Shown piece by piece: positions 1 to 8,930 of a DNA stretch of 64,000 nucleotides; position 1 is the stretch's first letter; the number at the start of each line of letters is the position of its first letter. The stretch is from the NCBI RefSeq assembly GCF_014196525.1, contig NZ_JACIDX010000007.1:124001-188000 (forward strand). The letters are read 5' to 3'. The position numbers and the translations under genes are program-made. The notes below the pieces were generated by a model. It saw only the letters and a program-made list of their open reading frames with translations. It made no database searches and was not told where the DNA came from. The DNA comes from Novosphingobium sediminicola. GTDB lineage: Bacteria; Pseudomonadota; Alphaproteobacteria; Sphingomonadales; Sphingomonadaceae.

Positions 1-33
1 GCAGGCTTGACCATCGTAGCGTCTTTTTAACTC

Positions 34-441
34 TCAATCGCAGGTGATGCGGGCCAGAATATCGCCATCGCCGTCGACCTTGGTTGTCAAGGGCATCGAA
101 CGATAGATACCGCCGTCACGCTTCATTTCCGGGCCGTTGCCCTGCCAATGCAGTTTGCGGCCCGTGTCGGTCGTTTCGGCATAGGCGTAAAGCGGGATAT
201 CTTCAATCTGGGTCAGCTTGTCCCCGGCGGGCGAGCGCAGATACGAGCTTTCGCGCGGGTTGAAATAGTACCATCCCTGATCGTGCAGCCCCTTGTGATC
301 GGTATAATCCAGCAGGACGCGCAAGGGGCGCGAGCAGGCGTTCTGGACAAAGATCTGGCGGCGGGCCTGCGCGTGCGCCTCTTGCGCCCCCGTAGCAAGG
401 GCGGCGAGGGTGACAAGACAGGCAAGCGAGGTGCGGAGCAT
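34..441 (-). CDS. Secreted protein, possibly DUF1036-like
   Basis: The product is 135 aa. An N-terminal signal peptide (hydrophobic stretch LACLVTLAALATGA, then AHA-QA as a likely cleavage site) sends it to the periplasm. The mature part begins RRQIFVQNACSRPLRVLLDY and ends ITCD, so it has two cysteines that could form a disulfide. A short beta-rich domain with FVQN and GWYYFNP stretches loosely resembles DUF1036 proteins, but I cannot confirm this. The start at 441 is chosen because the signal peptide begins there; the frame stays open further upstream into the sdhB terminator, which is unlikely to be coding. It lies downstream of sdhB on the same strand but behind a terminator. Function unknown. 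Confidence 0.7.
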   Translation of the reverse strand: MLRTSLACLVTLAALATGAQEAHAQARRQIFVQNACSRPLRVLLDYTDHKGLHDQGWYYFNPRESSYLRSPAGDKLTQIEDIPLYAYAETTDTGRKLHWQGNGPEMKRDGGIYRSMPLTTKVDGDGDILARITCD

Positions 442-540
442 CGTATTATCCCGAGGGTCAAGCGCAGATTGCGACCGTTTACCTGTCGCTAACCTATTCG
501 TAAGGGTCGCATCAAGAGTTTGAGCGGAAATCGGATGCAA

Positions 541-580
541 AAAAGCACCGCCGGGCGGGAACCGGGCGGTGCTTTTTTTT
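541..580 (-). terminator. Rho-independent terminator of sdhB
   Basis: On the minus strand a GC-rich hairpin (arms AGCACCGCCCGG and CCGGCGGTGCT) is followed by TTTTTT, 16 nt or so past the sdhB stop. The plus strand also shows a T-run after the stem, so it could work in both directions. Confidence 0.85.
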
Positions 581-595
581 GTTCGGGCGCTGGCC

Positions 596-1378
596 TTAAA
601 CGTGGCGCTCGGCCTGCATCTTTTTGATTTCGGCAATGGCGCGCGCGGGCGAAAGGCCCTTGGGGCACACATTGGCGCAGTTCATGATCGTGTGGCAGCG
701 ATACAGGCGGAACGGATCTTCCAGCTCGTCCAGACGCTCGCCGGTGAATTCGTCGCGACTGTCGGCCAGCCAGCGATAGGCCTGAAGCAGGATCGCCGGG
801 CCAAGGAACTTGTCGCTGTTCCACCAGTATGAAGGGCACGAAGTCGAGCAGCAGGCGCACAGGATGCACTCATACAGACCGTCGAGCTTTTCGCGCTGTT
901 CGGGGCTCTGCAGGCGTTCCTTGCCCGAAGGCGTGGTCGAAACGGTCTGCAGCCAGGGACGGATCGAGGCATATTGCGCATAGAAATGCGTGAAGTCGGG
1001 AACCAGATCCTTGATGACTTCCATATGCGGCAGCGGCGTGATGCGCACATTGCCCGAAAGGTCTTCGATCGCGGTGGTGCAGGCAAGGCCGTTGCGGCCG
1101 TTGATGTTCATCGCGCAGGAACCGCAAATGCCTTCACGGCACGAACGGCGGAAGGTCAGCGTCGAGTCCATCTCGTTCTTGATCTTGAGCAGCGCGTCCA
1201 GAACCATCGGTCCGCAAGCGTCGAGATCGATCTCGAAACTGTCATAGCGAGGATTTTCGCCGCTGTCGGGATCATAGCGATACACGGTGAATTTCTTCAC
1301 CTTGGTCGCGCCCTCTGCCTTATGGACGATGCCATTCTTGCTGATCTTGCTATTGGCGGGGAGGGAGAACTGGGCCAT
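596..1378 (-). CDS. sdhB: Succinate dehydrogenase iron-sulfur subunit
   Basis: This is the electron-transfer subunit of complex II, which oxidises succinate and passes electrons to quinone at the inner membrane. The 260 aa length is normal. All three cluster motifs are present: 2Fe-2S cysteines at about residues 80, 85, 88 and 100 (CREGICGSC), 4Fe-4S ligands in [12 protein letters not shown] (171-182) and 3Fe-4S ligands in [14 protein letters not shown] (228-241). The gene ends in a strong terminator. No sdhA, sdhC or sdhD lies in the window; the upstream neighbour is rne, so sdhB appears separated from the rest of the complex at this locus, or at least not preceded by sdhA as is usual. Confidence 0.97.
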   Translation of the reverse strand: MAQFSLPANSKISKNGIVHKAEGATKVKKFTVYRYDPDSGENPRYDSFEIDLDACGPMVLDALLKIKNEMDSTLTFRRSCREGICGSCAMNINGRNGLACTTAIEDLSGNVRITPLPHMEVIKDLVPDFTHFYAQYASIRPWLQTVSTTPSGKERLQSPEQREKLDGLYECILCACCSTSCPSYWWNSDKFLGPAILLQAYRWLADSRDEFTGERLDELEDPFRLYRCHTIMNCANVCPKGLSPARAIAEIKKMQAERHV

Positions 1379-1564
1379 TTTCCGCTGCTTCCATCTCTGA
1401 ACACGATTCTGTTAGGGGCGTATAGCCCCCGCTCCGTAGGGCGCGCATAGCCCCCTGCTTGCCCGCCTGTCTAGTGTCTTGTGGTTCAGGAGCAAGCAGA
1501 GATTTTTGCACTGCGGCGAAAGTCGCAGGCTTTGGCGCCCCATCCGGTTAAAAAGTGGCCCTAT

Positions 1565-1600
1565 GCAAAAAGCCGGAGAGCGCTGGGCTCCCCGGCTTGA
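1565..1600 (-). terminator. Rho-independent terminator of rne
   Basis: Reading the minus strand, AAGCCGGGGAG and CTCTCCGGCTT form a stem around a 7-nt loop and run into TTTTTG. It sits about 50 nt past the rne stop, inside the 269-bp gap between rne and sdhB. I see no other clear element in that gap; the sdhB promoter must lie between here and 1378. Confidence 0.75.
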
Positions 1601-1647
1601 TGCTTGGTCGGCCTTAGGGCCAACCGACTTATTGGCCGCCTGAAGGC

Positions 1648-4434
1648 TTATTCGCCAAAGGTGCGCTGCCACCAGCCGCGACGCGGCGCTGCAGAAGCCT
1701 CATCTTCGCCTTCCGAAGCGGCTTCGGCAGGGGCCTCGACGGGGGCTGCCTCAACAGCAACCTCTACCGGCGCGGCTTCCACCGGGGCTGCTTCCACGGG
1801 TGCGGCATCGGCCTTCTTGCGACGAACGCGCTTGGGCTTGGCCGGAGCTTCTTCCGCAGCAGGCTCAGCCGGAGCGGCTTCTACCGGTGCGGCATCGGCC
1901 TTCTTGCGGCGAACGCGCTTGGGCTTGGCCGGGGCTTCTTCCGCAGCAGGCTCGGCCGGAGCGGCTTCGACCACCGCGGCTTCAACCACGGCAGCTTCGA
2001 CCGGCGCGGCATCAGCCTTCTTGCGGCGAACGCGCTTGGGCTTGGCCGGGGCTTCCTCGGCAACAGGCTCAGCCGGAGCGGCTTCGACCGGAGCAGCCTC
2101 AACGACCACTTCAACCGGAGCAACCTCAACCGCTTCGACCGGCGGGGCGGCTTCCGCCACTGCTTCGTCTTCGTCGGCTTCGCCCTGTTCCTCGTTCGCG
2201 CCTTCTTCGCCTTCGCCACGGTTGCGGCTGCGGCGACGCTTGCGACGGCGGCGCTTGCGCGGACCATCTTCGCCCGCTTCGGCGGTTTCGGCCTGAGCTT
2301 CAGCTTCGCCTTCCTCGGCCTCATCGCCTTCTTCGGGCTCGACCGGCTCGGCGGTTTCCGCGCTCACGCCTTCCTCGGCACCGCCATCCTCGCGGCGGTC
2401 GCGGCCACGGCCACGGCGACGCTTGCGGCGCTTGCGACGGCCATCGGCGCTTTCGCCACCGTTTTCGCCGCCGTTTTCGCCTTCGGCTTCCTCGGCTTCT
2501 TCCTCGATCTCGTCCTCAAAGTCCTCTTCCGGCAGGTCTTCGAGGTCTTCCTCCAGCACCAGCGGTTCGAACTTGGGCACGAATTCGTTGCGCGGACCCG
2601 ACGAGACGACGCGCATCTTGGCGCCTTCATTCTCGCCTTCGGGGATCACTTCGACCGAGACACCATAGCGGTGCTCGATTTCACCCAGATCAAGGCGCTT
2701 GGCATTGAGCAGGTAGATCGAGGCTTCCTGACTGGCGAACAGGGTGATGACAGTGCCCTTGCCCTTGGCCGCTTCTTCCTCGATCAGGCGCAGCGCCGAA
2801 AGGCCTGCAGACCCGGCGGTACGCACCAGACCCGTACCATCGCAATGCGGACAACCGCGCGTGGTGGCCTCCAGAACGCCCGTGCGCAGGCGCTGGCGGC
2901 TCATCTCCATCAGGCCGAAGGACGAAATGCGGCCCACCTGAATGCGCGCGCGATCGTTCTTCAACGCTTCCTTCATGGCCTTCTCGACCTTGCGGACGTT
3001 CGAGCCATATTCCATGTCGATAAAGTCAATCACGACCAGACCGGCCATGTCGCGCAGGCGCAACTGACGGGCGATTTCGCGCGCGGCCTCAAGGTTGGTG
3101 GCGACGGCGGTCTGCTCGATGCCATGCTCCTTGGTGGAACGGCCCGAGTTGATGTCGATCGACACCAGCGCTTCGGTCGGGTTGATGACGATATAGCCGC
3201 CCGACTTCAACTGAACCACCGGATCATACATCGCGGTCAACTGATCCTCGGCGCCAAAGCGCTGGAACAGGGGGACCGGATCGGCGTAATGCTTCACCCG
3301 GCGCGCATGGCTGGGCATCAACAGCTTCATGAAGTCACGTGCCGCGCGATAGCCATCGTCGCCCTCGACGATCACTTCCTCGATGTCGCGGTTATAGATG
3401 TCGCGGATCGCGCGCTTGATCAGATCGCTGTCCGAATGGATCAGCGCAGGCGCGGCCGACTTGAGCGTGCTTTCGCGAATATCATCCCACAGGCGGGCCA
3501 GATAGTCGAAGTCGCGCTTGATTTCGGTCTTGGTGCGCTGAAGCCCCGCCGTGCGCACGATGCAGCCCATGCTCTTGGGCAGGTCCATTTCGGCGATGAT
3601 GGTCTTCAGACGCTTGCGGTCGGCAAAGCTGCTGATCTTGCGCGAGATGCCGCCGCCGTGGCTGGAATTGGGCATCAGCACGCAATAGCGGCCCGCCAGC
3701 GACAGGTACGAGGTCAGCGCCGCGCCCTTGTTGCCGCGCTCTTCCTTCACGACCTGAACCAGCAGCACCTGACGGCGGTGGATCACGTCCTGGATCTTGT
3801 AACGGCGGCGCAGCGCCATGCGCTTGGCGCGCAGTTCTTCGGCTTCCTTGGCGTGGGTGGCGTTGCGCCCGCCCTGACGGCGGCCGCGACGGCCGCGACG
3901 TTCGCCGCCATCTTCGCTTTCCGATGCTTCTTCGGCTTCATGATCGCCGTCGAAACCGTCTTCGATATGGCCGGCCTCGATGGTGGCCACGCTGCCCTTT
4001 TCGGAGGTGTCGACCTCGATCAGCGAACCTGCGTCCTCAACGGCGCCGCCCGCGAAATCGTCGGCCAGACCTTCGCCCAGTTCATCGTCACCGACGAAAT
4101 CTTCCTCGCCTTCGGCCACAGCGCGCAGCGCGGCTTCTTCCTCGGCATGGGCAGCCTCTTCGGCCAGCAGGGCTTCGCGGTCTTCCTTGGGGATCTGATA
4201 ATAATCAGGGTGGATTTCGGAAAAGGCGAGGAAACCGTGGCGGTTGCCCCCGAAATCGACAAAAGCGGCCTGAAGCGACGGCTCGACGCGCGTCACCTTG
4301 GCCAGATAGATGTTACCCTTGATCTGCTTGTGATCAGCAGAATCAAAGTCGAATTCTTCAATACGGTTGCCCTTGAGCACCGCCACCCGGGTTTCTTCCG
4401 AGTGGCGCGCATCGATCAGCATGCGCGTTGACAT
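1648..4434 (-). CDS. rne: Ribonuclease E
   Basis: RNase E is the endonuclease that starts mRNA decay and processes rRNA and tRNA. The product is 928 aa. The start at 4434 (MSTRMLIDARHSEETRVA) has a GGAG ribosome site 8 nt upstream; the longer frame is not needed. The N-terminal S1 domain is split by a long acidic insertion (about residues 65-200, rich in E and D, then RRGRRGRRQGGR), as in other alphaproteobacteria. The DNase I-like domain has the catalytic aspartates in VSIDINSGRST and VVIDFIDME, and the zinc-link CPHCDGTG follows. The C-terminal third is a low-complexity scaffold of Glu/Ala and Lys/Arg blocks (KRRKRRRGRGRDRR, PKRVRRKK), probably for RNA and partner binding. Confidence 0.96.
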   Translation of the reverse strand: MSTRMLIDARHSEETRVAVLKGNRIEEFDFDSADHKQIKGNIYLAKVTRVEPSLQAAFVDFGGNRHGFLAFSEIHPDYYQIPKEDREALLAEEAAHAEEEAALRAVAEGEEDFVGDDELGEGLADDFAGGAVEDAGSLIEVDTSEKGSVATIEAGHIEDGFDGDHEAEEASESEDGGERRGRRGRRQGGRNATHAKEAEELRAKRMALRRRYKIQDVIHRRQVLLVQVVKEERGNKGAALTSYLSLAGRYCVLMPNSSHGGGISRKISSFADRKRLKTIIAEMDLPKSMGCIVRTAGLQRTKTEIKRDFDYLARLWDDIRESTLKSAAPALIHSDSDLIKRAIRDIYNRDIEEVIVEGDDGYRAARDFMKLLMPSHARRVKHYADPVPLFQRFGAEDQLTAMYDPVVQLKSGGYIVINPTEALVSIDINSGRSTKEHGIEQTAVATNLEAAREIARQLRLRDMAGLVVIDFIDMEYGSNVRKVEKAMKEALKNDRARIQVGRISSFGLMEMSRQRLRTGVLEATTRGCPHCDGTGLVRTAGSAGLSALRLIEEEAAKGKGTVITLFASQEASIYLLNAKRLDLGEIEHRYGVSVEVIPEGENEGAKMRVVSSGPRNEFVPKFEPLVLEEDLEDLPEEDFEDEIEEEAEEAEGENGGENGGESADGRRKRRKRRRGRGRDRREDGGAEEGVSAETAEPVEPEEGDEAEEGEAEAQAETAEAGEDGPRKRRRRKRRRSRNRGEGEEGANEEQGEADEDEAVAEAAPPVEAVEVAPVEVVVEAAPVEAAPAEPVAEEAPAKPKRVRRKKADAAPVEAAVVEAAVVEAAPAEPAAEEAPAKPKRVRRKKADAAPVEAAPAEPAAEEAPAKPKRVRRKKADAAPVEAAPVEAAPVEVAVEAAPVEAPAEAASEGEDEASAAPRRGWWQRTFGE
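1801..2092 (-). repeat. Three in-frame repeats in the rne C-terminal tail
   Basis: Three near-identical units of about 85-90 bp begin near 1801, 1891 and 2007. Each encodes a basic patch PKRVRRKKADAAPVEAA flanked by EEAPAKPKR-type linkers. Between the second and third unit there is an extra Ala/Val/Glu stretch. The repeats stay in frame, so copy number could vary without breaking the gene. The basic patches are candidate RNA-binding sites. Confidence 0.85.
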
Positions 4435-5254
4435 TATGATTTCTCCAGCCGCGCGCGGTCCGGGCTGTGCCCAGTGGCGAAAGGCCCGGCAATGGGGCGC
4501 GGCAATTGTTGTGGTGTTCGCGCGGCGTGGCATATGGCTTTGTTGGGGCCATGGCCGTCTGCGCGAGGATCGACAGGCCTGGCGCGTTCATCGCGCGCCG
4601 GGCATGAGTGGAAAGGCCGGAGGCGCCATCAGGGCCGCCGACGTTTTTCGTGTCTGCAAGGCAAGGGAGGCGCCGCGAAATGCTGCGCGCGGCGATGGCA
4701 TGTTGCTTCATCGAAACGAAACCCGCCGATTCCCGAATGGAAACCGCGGGCTGCTTCTTGATAGGCGACCAATGTGTCGTGAAGCATTTTGCCATCGACA
4801 AGTCTTCCGCCCACGCCGCAAAGCCGCCTTGCGGCTGCGGATTCTGGGACGGAACACAACTCATCATACCTGCATCAACCTGTACGTCCGGCCAGAAAAC
4901 ACGACCGGGGCCAAGGGCAGGTTTTATCGCGCTTCCCTTTTGCTTGGCCCGGCCATATCGCATCGGGGCGACTGGCGAGCGGCATTGCCTTGAACCGGTC
5001 CGCCGCTTTACCTGTTGGCTTGTCGGGCGAACCTTGTGAAAAAGGCAGGGGCGCGGGGAATAGACTGCCCCCGGTCTTTCCCTGCTAGCACCCCTTGTCT
5101 TTCCGGGCAAGTTCCATGCGATGCGTGATTCTACCCTTTTTTCACGGTCTGCGCGCGATTAATGCGAACGCGCCGTTAACCCCATTGCGCCCATAAGGGG
5201 CAGCGCTTACCAAAGATTACGCTTTCGCCCCGATGGACCCCATAGCCCCACGCA
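4435..5254. other. 820-bp divergent intergenic region upstream of rne
   Basis: This region separates the divergent rne and amidase genes. Open frames cross it on both strands, but none has a good start, a ribosome site or a recognisable product, so I treat it as non-coding. It contains GC-rich inverted repeats, for example GGCGCG/CGCGCC around 4580-4600 and GCCGC/GCGGC near 4823-4837, so the rne transcript may have a long structured 5' leader. RNase E autoregulates through its leader in enterobacteria; whether that holds here is inference. I could not place promoters with confidence. Confidence 0.5.
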
Positions 5255-6292
5255 ATGTCCGAAGCCCTGTCCGATCCTGTTGTCGAACCCATCGAGCCGG
5301 ATGAGGCGCTCCGACGCGGTTGGGGGCTTGGCCTGTTGATTTTTGCGTTGTTTGCGCCTCTGCTGTTGCTGGTGGCGATGTTGCTGATGGATGGCTGGAT
5401 GGGCGCGCCGGGCTTCACGCGTGATTATGTGGTGCGCTTTGATCTGCCCCCGGCAGGCGCTCTGGCGGCTTTGCCTGAAATCGCCGGGCCCAATGATCCC
5501 CGCAGCCCGCTGGTGGTGATCGATGCCGGGCATGGCGGCCATGATCCGGGCGCGCATGGCGTGCATCAGGCGGAAAAGGAACTGACCCTCTCGCTGGCTC
5601 TGGCGCTGCGTCAACGCCTGCTGGAGGTGGGCGGCATTCGCGTGGCGCTGACGCGGATGGATGATCGCTATCTCTTGCTGGAGGAGCGTTCGGACATTGC
5701 TCGGCGGATGAAGGCGGACCTGTTCATCTCGATCCACGCCGACAGCGCCGATACGCCCGGCGCCCATGGCGCGACCGTTTACACCCTGTCCGACCGGGGC
5801 AGCAGCCAGGGGGCCGAGCATCTGGCCGCGGCGGAAAATCGCGCCGATACGGTCAATGGCGTGTCGCTGGCCAATACCAGCAGCTCGGTCTCGGCCATTC
5901 TGGTCGATTTGTCGCAACGCCATGCGGCGGAAATGTCGACCAATCTTGCGCGGCTGATCCTGCGCGAAGGGCAGGGCGGGGAAGGCGGCGCGCGAATCGA
6001 TTTCCGCGAGCGCGCGCTGCAATCGGCGGCCTTTGTCGTGCTCAAATCGCCCGATGTGCCCTCGGTCCTGTATGAGGCGGGCTATATTTCCAATGCCGAG
6101 GATGCCGCGCGCCTGTCCTCGCCCGCCGGGCGGCGCGATTTCGCCCATGCCACCGCGCAGGCCATCCGCGTTTACTTTGCTCGCCAGCGTGAAACGCCGG
6201 TGCAGGGCGAAACGCCGATGCCGAGCGAAACGTCGATGCCAAGCGAGGCGCCGACGCAGGCCGAAACACCCGGCGCGCTTGCAACGCCTTAA
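5255..6292 (+). CDS. N-acetylmuramoyl-L-alanine amidase (Amidase_3)
   Basis: The enzyme cuts the bond between N-acetylmuramic acid and the stem peptide of peptidoglycan during cell separation and wall turnover. The 345-aa product has an N-terminal membrane anchor (about residues 23-46) and then an Amidase_3 domain. Zinc-ligand motifs are visible: VVIDAGHGGHDPGA, a Glu in the following region, SIHADS and the catalytic region VLYEAGYISN. There is no AMIN targeting domain, unlike AmiC. The C-terminus is a low-complexity tail with ETPMPSE-like repeats. No good Shine-Dalgarno precedes the ATG. A gap of 43 bp separates it from PBP1a, so the two wall enzymes probably form an operon. Confidence 0.93.
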   Translation: MSEALSDPVVEPIEPDEALRRGWGLGLLIFALFAPLLLLVAMLLMDGWMGAPGFTRDYVVRFDLPPAGALAALPEIAGPNDPRSPLVVIDAGHGGHDPGAHGVHQAEKELTLSLALALRQRLLEVGGIRVALTRMDDRYLLLEERSDIARRMKADLFISIHADSADTPGAHGATVYTLSDRGSSQGAEHLAAAENRADTVNGVSLANTSSSVSAILVDLSQRHAAEMSTNLARLILREGQGGEGGARIDFRERALQSAAFVVLKSPDVPSVLYEAGYISNAEDAARLSSPAGRRDFAHATAQAIRVYFARQRETPVQGETPMPSETSMPSEAPTQAETPGALATP

Positions 6293-6335
6293 CCGCTGGC
6301 AAAACCCTGCCCGCCTATGCTAGGGGCGCAAGTCT

Positions 6336-8930
6336 ATGGCGCCCAGCGATCCTTCCCAGCCCGGTTCTGATCCGAACAATTCGCCCGATCAGAATGAAAA
6401 CTCTCACCTGCGTATCCGCCGTCAGGCGGGCGGCGCATGGCGCCGGTTGCTGGCGCGTCCGTTGTCTTTTCTGGGGCCGATAACGGGGCGCTTTGGCGCA
6501 TGGTTCGGCGCCCGCTGGCAAAGCGGGCGGCTGTTTCGCATCGGTGCGCTCGTGCTGGGGCTGGCAATGGCCTTTTGGTTGCTGCTCTATGTGACGGTGC
6601 TGCGCACGCTGCCCTCGGCGGACACTTTGCTGACCTATCAGCCGCCCCTGCCCACGATGGTGCGCGGCAATGATGGCGGCATCGTCTATTCCTATGCCCG
6701 CGAGCGGCGCGTCCAATTGCGCTATGTCGATTTTCCCAAGCAATTGGTGAATGCGTTCCTGTCGGCCGAGGACAAGAATTTCTTCCATCACGGCGGGGTC
6801 GATTTCATCGGTCTGGGACAGGCGGTGGTCGATTACGCGCTGAAATATGGCAGCGGTGAGCGCGCCCGCGGCGGTTCGACCATCACCCAGCAGGTGGCCA
6901 AGAACATCCTGATCGGCGATGAATATTCGGTCAGCCGCAAGCTGAAGGAAATGATCGTCGCCTTCCGCATCGAGGGCGTGCTGAACAAGCAGCAGATCCT
7001 TGAGCTTTACCTCAACGAGATCCCGCTGGGCCGCCAGAGCTTTGGCGTACAGGCCGCCGCGCGCGCCTATTTCGGCAAGGACGTGGACAAGCTGGAGCTG
7101 CACGAGGCCGCTTTCCTTGCCATCCTGCCCAAGGCGCCCGAGGTCTATGGCCGCGCCAAATTCGCCGAAAAGGCGATTGCGCGCCGCAACTGGGTGCTGG
7201 ACCAGATGGTCAAGAATGGCGCGGTCGATGCCGCCGCTGCCGCCAATGCCAAGGCCCAGCCGCTGGGCCTGATCCAGCGCCGGGTGGAAGCCTATGATCC
7301 TTCGGTGGGCTATTTCGTCGAGGAAGTGCGCCGCCAGTTGATCGCCAAATATGGCGAGAACGCCGAAAACGGTCCCAACAGCGTCTATGCCGGCGGGCTG
7401 TGGGTGCGCACCTCGCTCGATTCCGAGTTGCAAAAGGCGGCGCAGGAATCTCTGCGCGGCGGCCTGCTGCGCTATTCGGCGGGCAAGGGATGGCATGGGC
7501 CGATCGCCCACATCGACCTTGATCCCGAACATTGGCAGAGCCAGTTGATCGGGTTGAACAAGACGATAGCGTACAAGGACTGGCGCGTGGGCGTGGTTCT
7601 GCGGCGCGGCGGCAATGGCCAGATCGGCTTTACCGATGGCAGCACCGCGACGCTGACGGGCCTGCTCGATCCGGTGCGCGTGGGCGATGTCGTGACGGCC
7701 GCGCCCGTTGGCGGCGGGGCCTATGGCCTGCGCCTGCTGCCCGGTGTTGGCGGCGGCATGATGGTGGAACAGCCCGGCACAGGCCGCGTGCTGGCCGTGG
7801 CGGGCGGGTTTGACGATGGGCTCGACGCTTTCAACCGCGCCACACAGGCCCAGCGCCAGCCCGGTTCGACCATTAAGCCCTTCGTGTATGCCACCGGTCT
7901 CGACAACGGCATGACGCCCGCCAGCATGGTCGCGGACCAGTCCTTCTGCGTCTATCAGGGCGCCAATCTGGGCGAAAAATGCTTCCGCAACTTTGACAGC
8001 CGGGGCGTGGGCGGCATCCACACCATGCGCTGGGGCCTTGAACAGTCGCGCAACCTGATGACAGTTCACATCGCCAATGATGTGGGCATGGACAAGGTGG
8101 TCAGGACCTTTGCCAATATGGGCATCGGCAAATATCCGCCCTATTTCGGCTTTGCGCTGGGCGCGGGTGAAACCACCGTGGCCCAGATGGTCAATGCCTA
8201 TTCGGCGCTGGCCTCGAACGGGGTTCAGCACGAGCAGACCTTTGTGGACTTCATTCAGGACCGCAACGGCAAGGTCGTCTGGCGCGCGGATGAGCGAGCC
8301 TGCAACGGCTGCAACATGCCCGATTGGGATGGCAAGCCGATGCCGCGCTTTGCTCCGCGCGGGCATCAGGTGATGGATGCGCGCACGGCCTATCAGACCG
8401 TCCACATGCTCGAAGGCGTGGTCCAGCGCGGCACGGCGGTGACTTTGCGCGATCTGGGGCTGCCGCTGTTCGGCAAGACGGGCACGACCACCGGGCCGAC
8501 CAATGTGTGGTTTGTGGGCGGATCGCCCAAGATCGTGGGCGGGGTCTATATCGGCTATGACCAGCCCAAGTCGCTGGGCGGCTATGCGCAGGGCGGCACC
8601 TATGCCGCGCCGATCTTCAAGCAATTCGTGCAATTGACCAAAACGCGCTGGGACCACACGCCCTTTGTCGCGCCGCCGGGCATCCGTATGATGAAGATCA
8701 GCCGCTCAAGCGGTCAGCGCGTGTTTGGCGGCACGCCGGGCGATGATCCCAAGGCAGAAGTCATCTGGGAGGCCTTCAAGCCGGAAACCGAGCCGCAGCG
8801 CGTCGGCCGTCAGGAGCAGGTCGCAGCCAAGCGCAGCGAATTGCTGGAGGCGATCCGGCGCGGGTTTGACGCTCTGGGCGGCCGTGTGTTCCAGCACAGC
8901 GATGGCGAGGACGTGGTGGTCGAGCAGTAA
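6336..8930 (+). CDS. mrcA: Penicillin-binding protein 1A, bifunctional
   Basis: This class A PBP polymerises glycan strands and cross-links peptides in the periplasm. The 864-aa product has a cytoplasmic N-terminus, one membrane anchor (about residues 70-90), and a GT51 domain with EDKNFFHHGGVD, RGGSTITQQVAKN and LELYLNEIPLG. The transpeptidase domain has the serine motif in QPGSTIKPF, SRN (EQSRNLM) and KTGTT (LFGKTGTTTG). An OB-like segment lies between the two domains, as in PBP1A. It follows the amidase by 43 bp. Its TAA stop directly abuts the stop of the convergent phosphoesterase gene. Confidence 0.95.
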   Translation: MAPSDPSQPGSDPNNSPDQNENSHLRIRRQAGGAWRRLLARPLSFLGPITGRFGAWFGARWQSGRLFRIGALVLGLAMAFWLLLYVTVLRTLPSADTLLTYQPPLPTMVRGNDGGIVYSYARERRVQLRYVDFPKQLVNAFLSAEDKNFFHHGGVDFIGLGQAVVDYALKYGSGERARGGSTITQQVAKNILIGDEYSVSRKLKEMIVAFRIEGVLNKQQILELYLNEIPLGRQSFGVQAAARAYFGKDVDKLELHEAAFLAILPKAPEVYGRAKFAEKAIARRNWVLDQMVKNGAVDAAAAANAKAQPLGLIQRRVEAYDPSVGYFVEEVRRQLIAKYGENAENGPNSVYAGGLWVRTSLDSELQKAAQESLRGGLLRYSAGKGWHGPIAHIDLDPEHWQSQLIGLNKTIAYKDWRVGVVLRRGGNGQIGFTDGSTATLTGLLDPVRVGDVVTAAPVGGGAYGLRLLPGVGGGMMVEQPGTGRVLAVAGGFDDGLDAFNRATQAQRQPGSTIKPFVYATGLDNGMTPASMVADQSFCVYQGANLGEKCFRNFDSRGVGGIHTMRWGLEQSRNLMTVHIANDVGMDKVVRTFANMGIGKYPPYFGFALGAGETTVAQMVNAYSALASNGVQHEQTFVDFIQDRNGKVVWRADERACNGCNMPDWDGKPMPRFAPRGHQVMDARTAYQTVHMLEGVVQRGTAVTLRDLGLPLFGKTGTTTGPTNVWFVGGSPKIVGGVYIGYDQPKSLGGYAQGGTYAAPIFKQFVQLTKTRWDHTPFVAPPGIRMMKISRSSGQRVFGGTPGDDPKAEVIWEAFKPETEPQRVGRQEQVAAKRSELLEAIRRGFDALGGRVFQHSDGEDVVVEQ

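Noticed and set aside
2671..4431. 586-codon open frame on the plus strand opposite rne
   Set aside because: It is the mirror frame of a GC-rich gene; its protein is His/Gln/Arg-rich without any domain, whereas the minus strand encodes clear RNase E.
4358..5110. Possible gene upstream of rne on the minus strand
   Set aside because: No ribosome site, no recognisable domain, and it overlaps the true rne start region.
5155..5185. CtrA-like TTAA pair upstream of the amidase
   Set aside because: The two TTAA elements are 13 nt apart rather than 7, so they do not fit the TTAA-N7-TTAA site.
6315..8657. 780-codon open frame opposite PBP1a
   Set aside because: Same shadow effect; PBP1a motifs on the plus strand are unambiguous.
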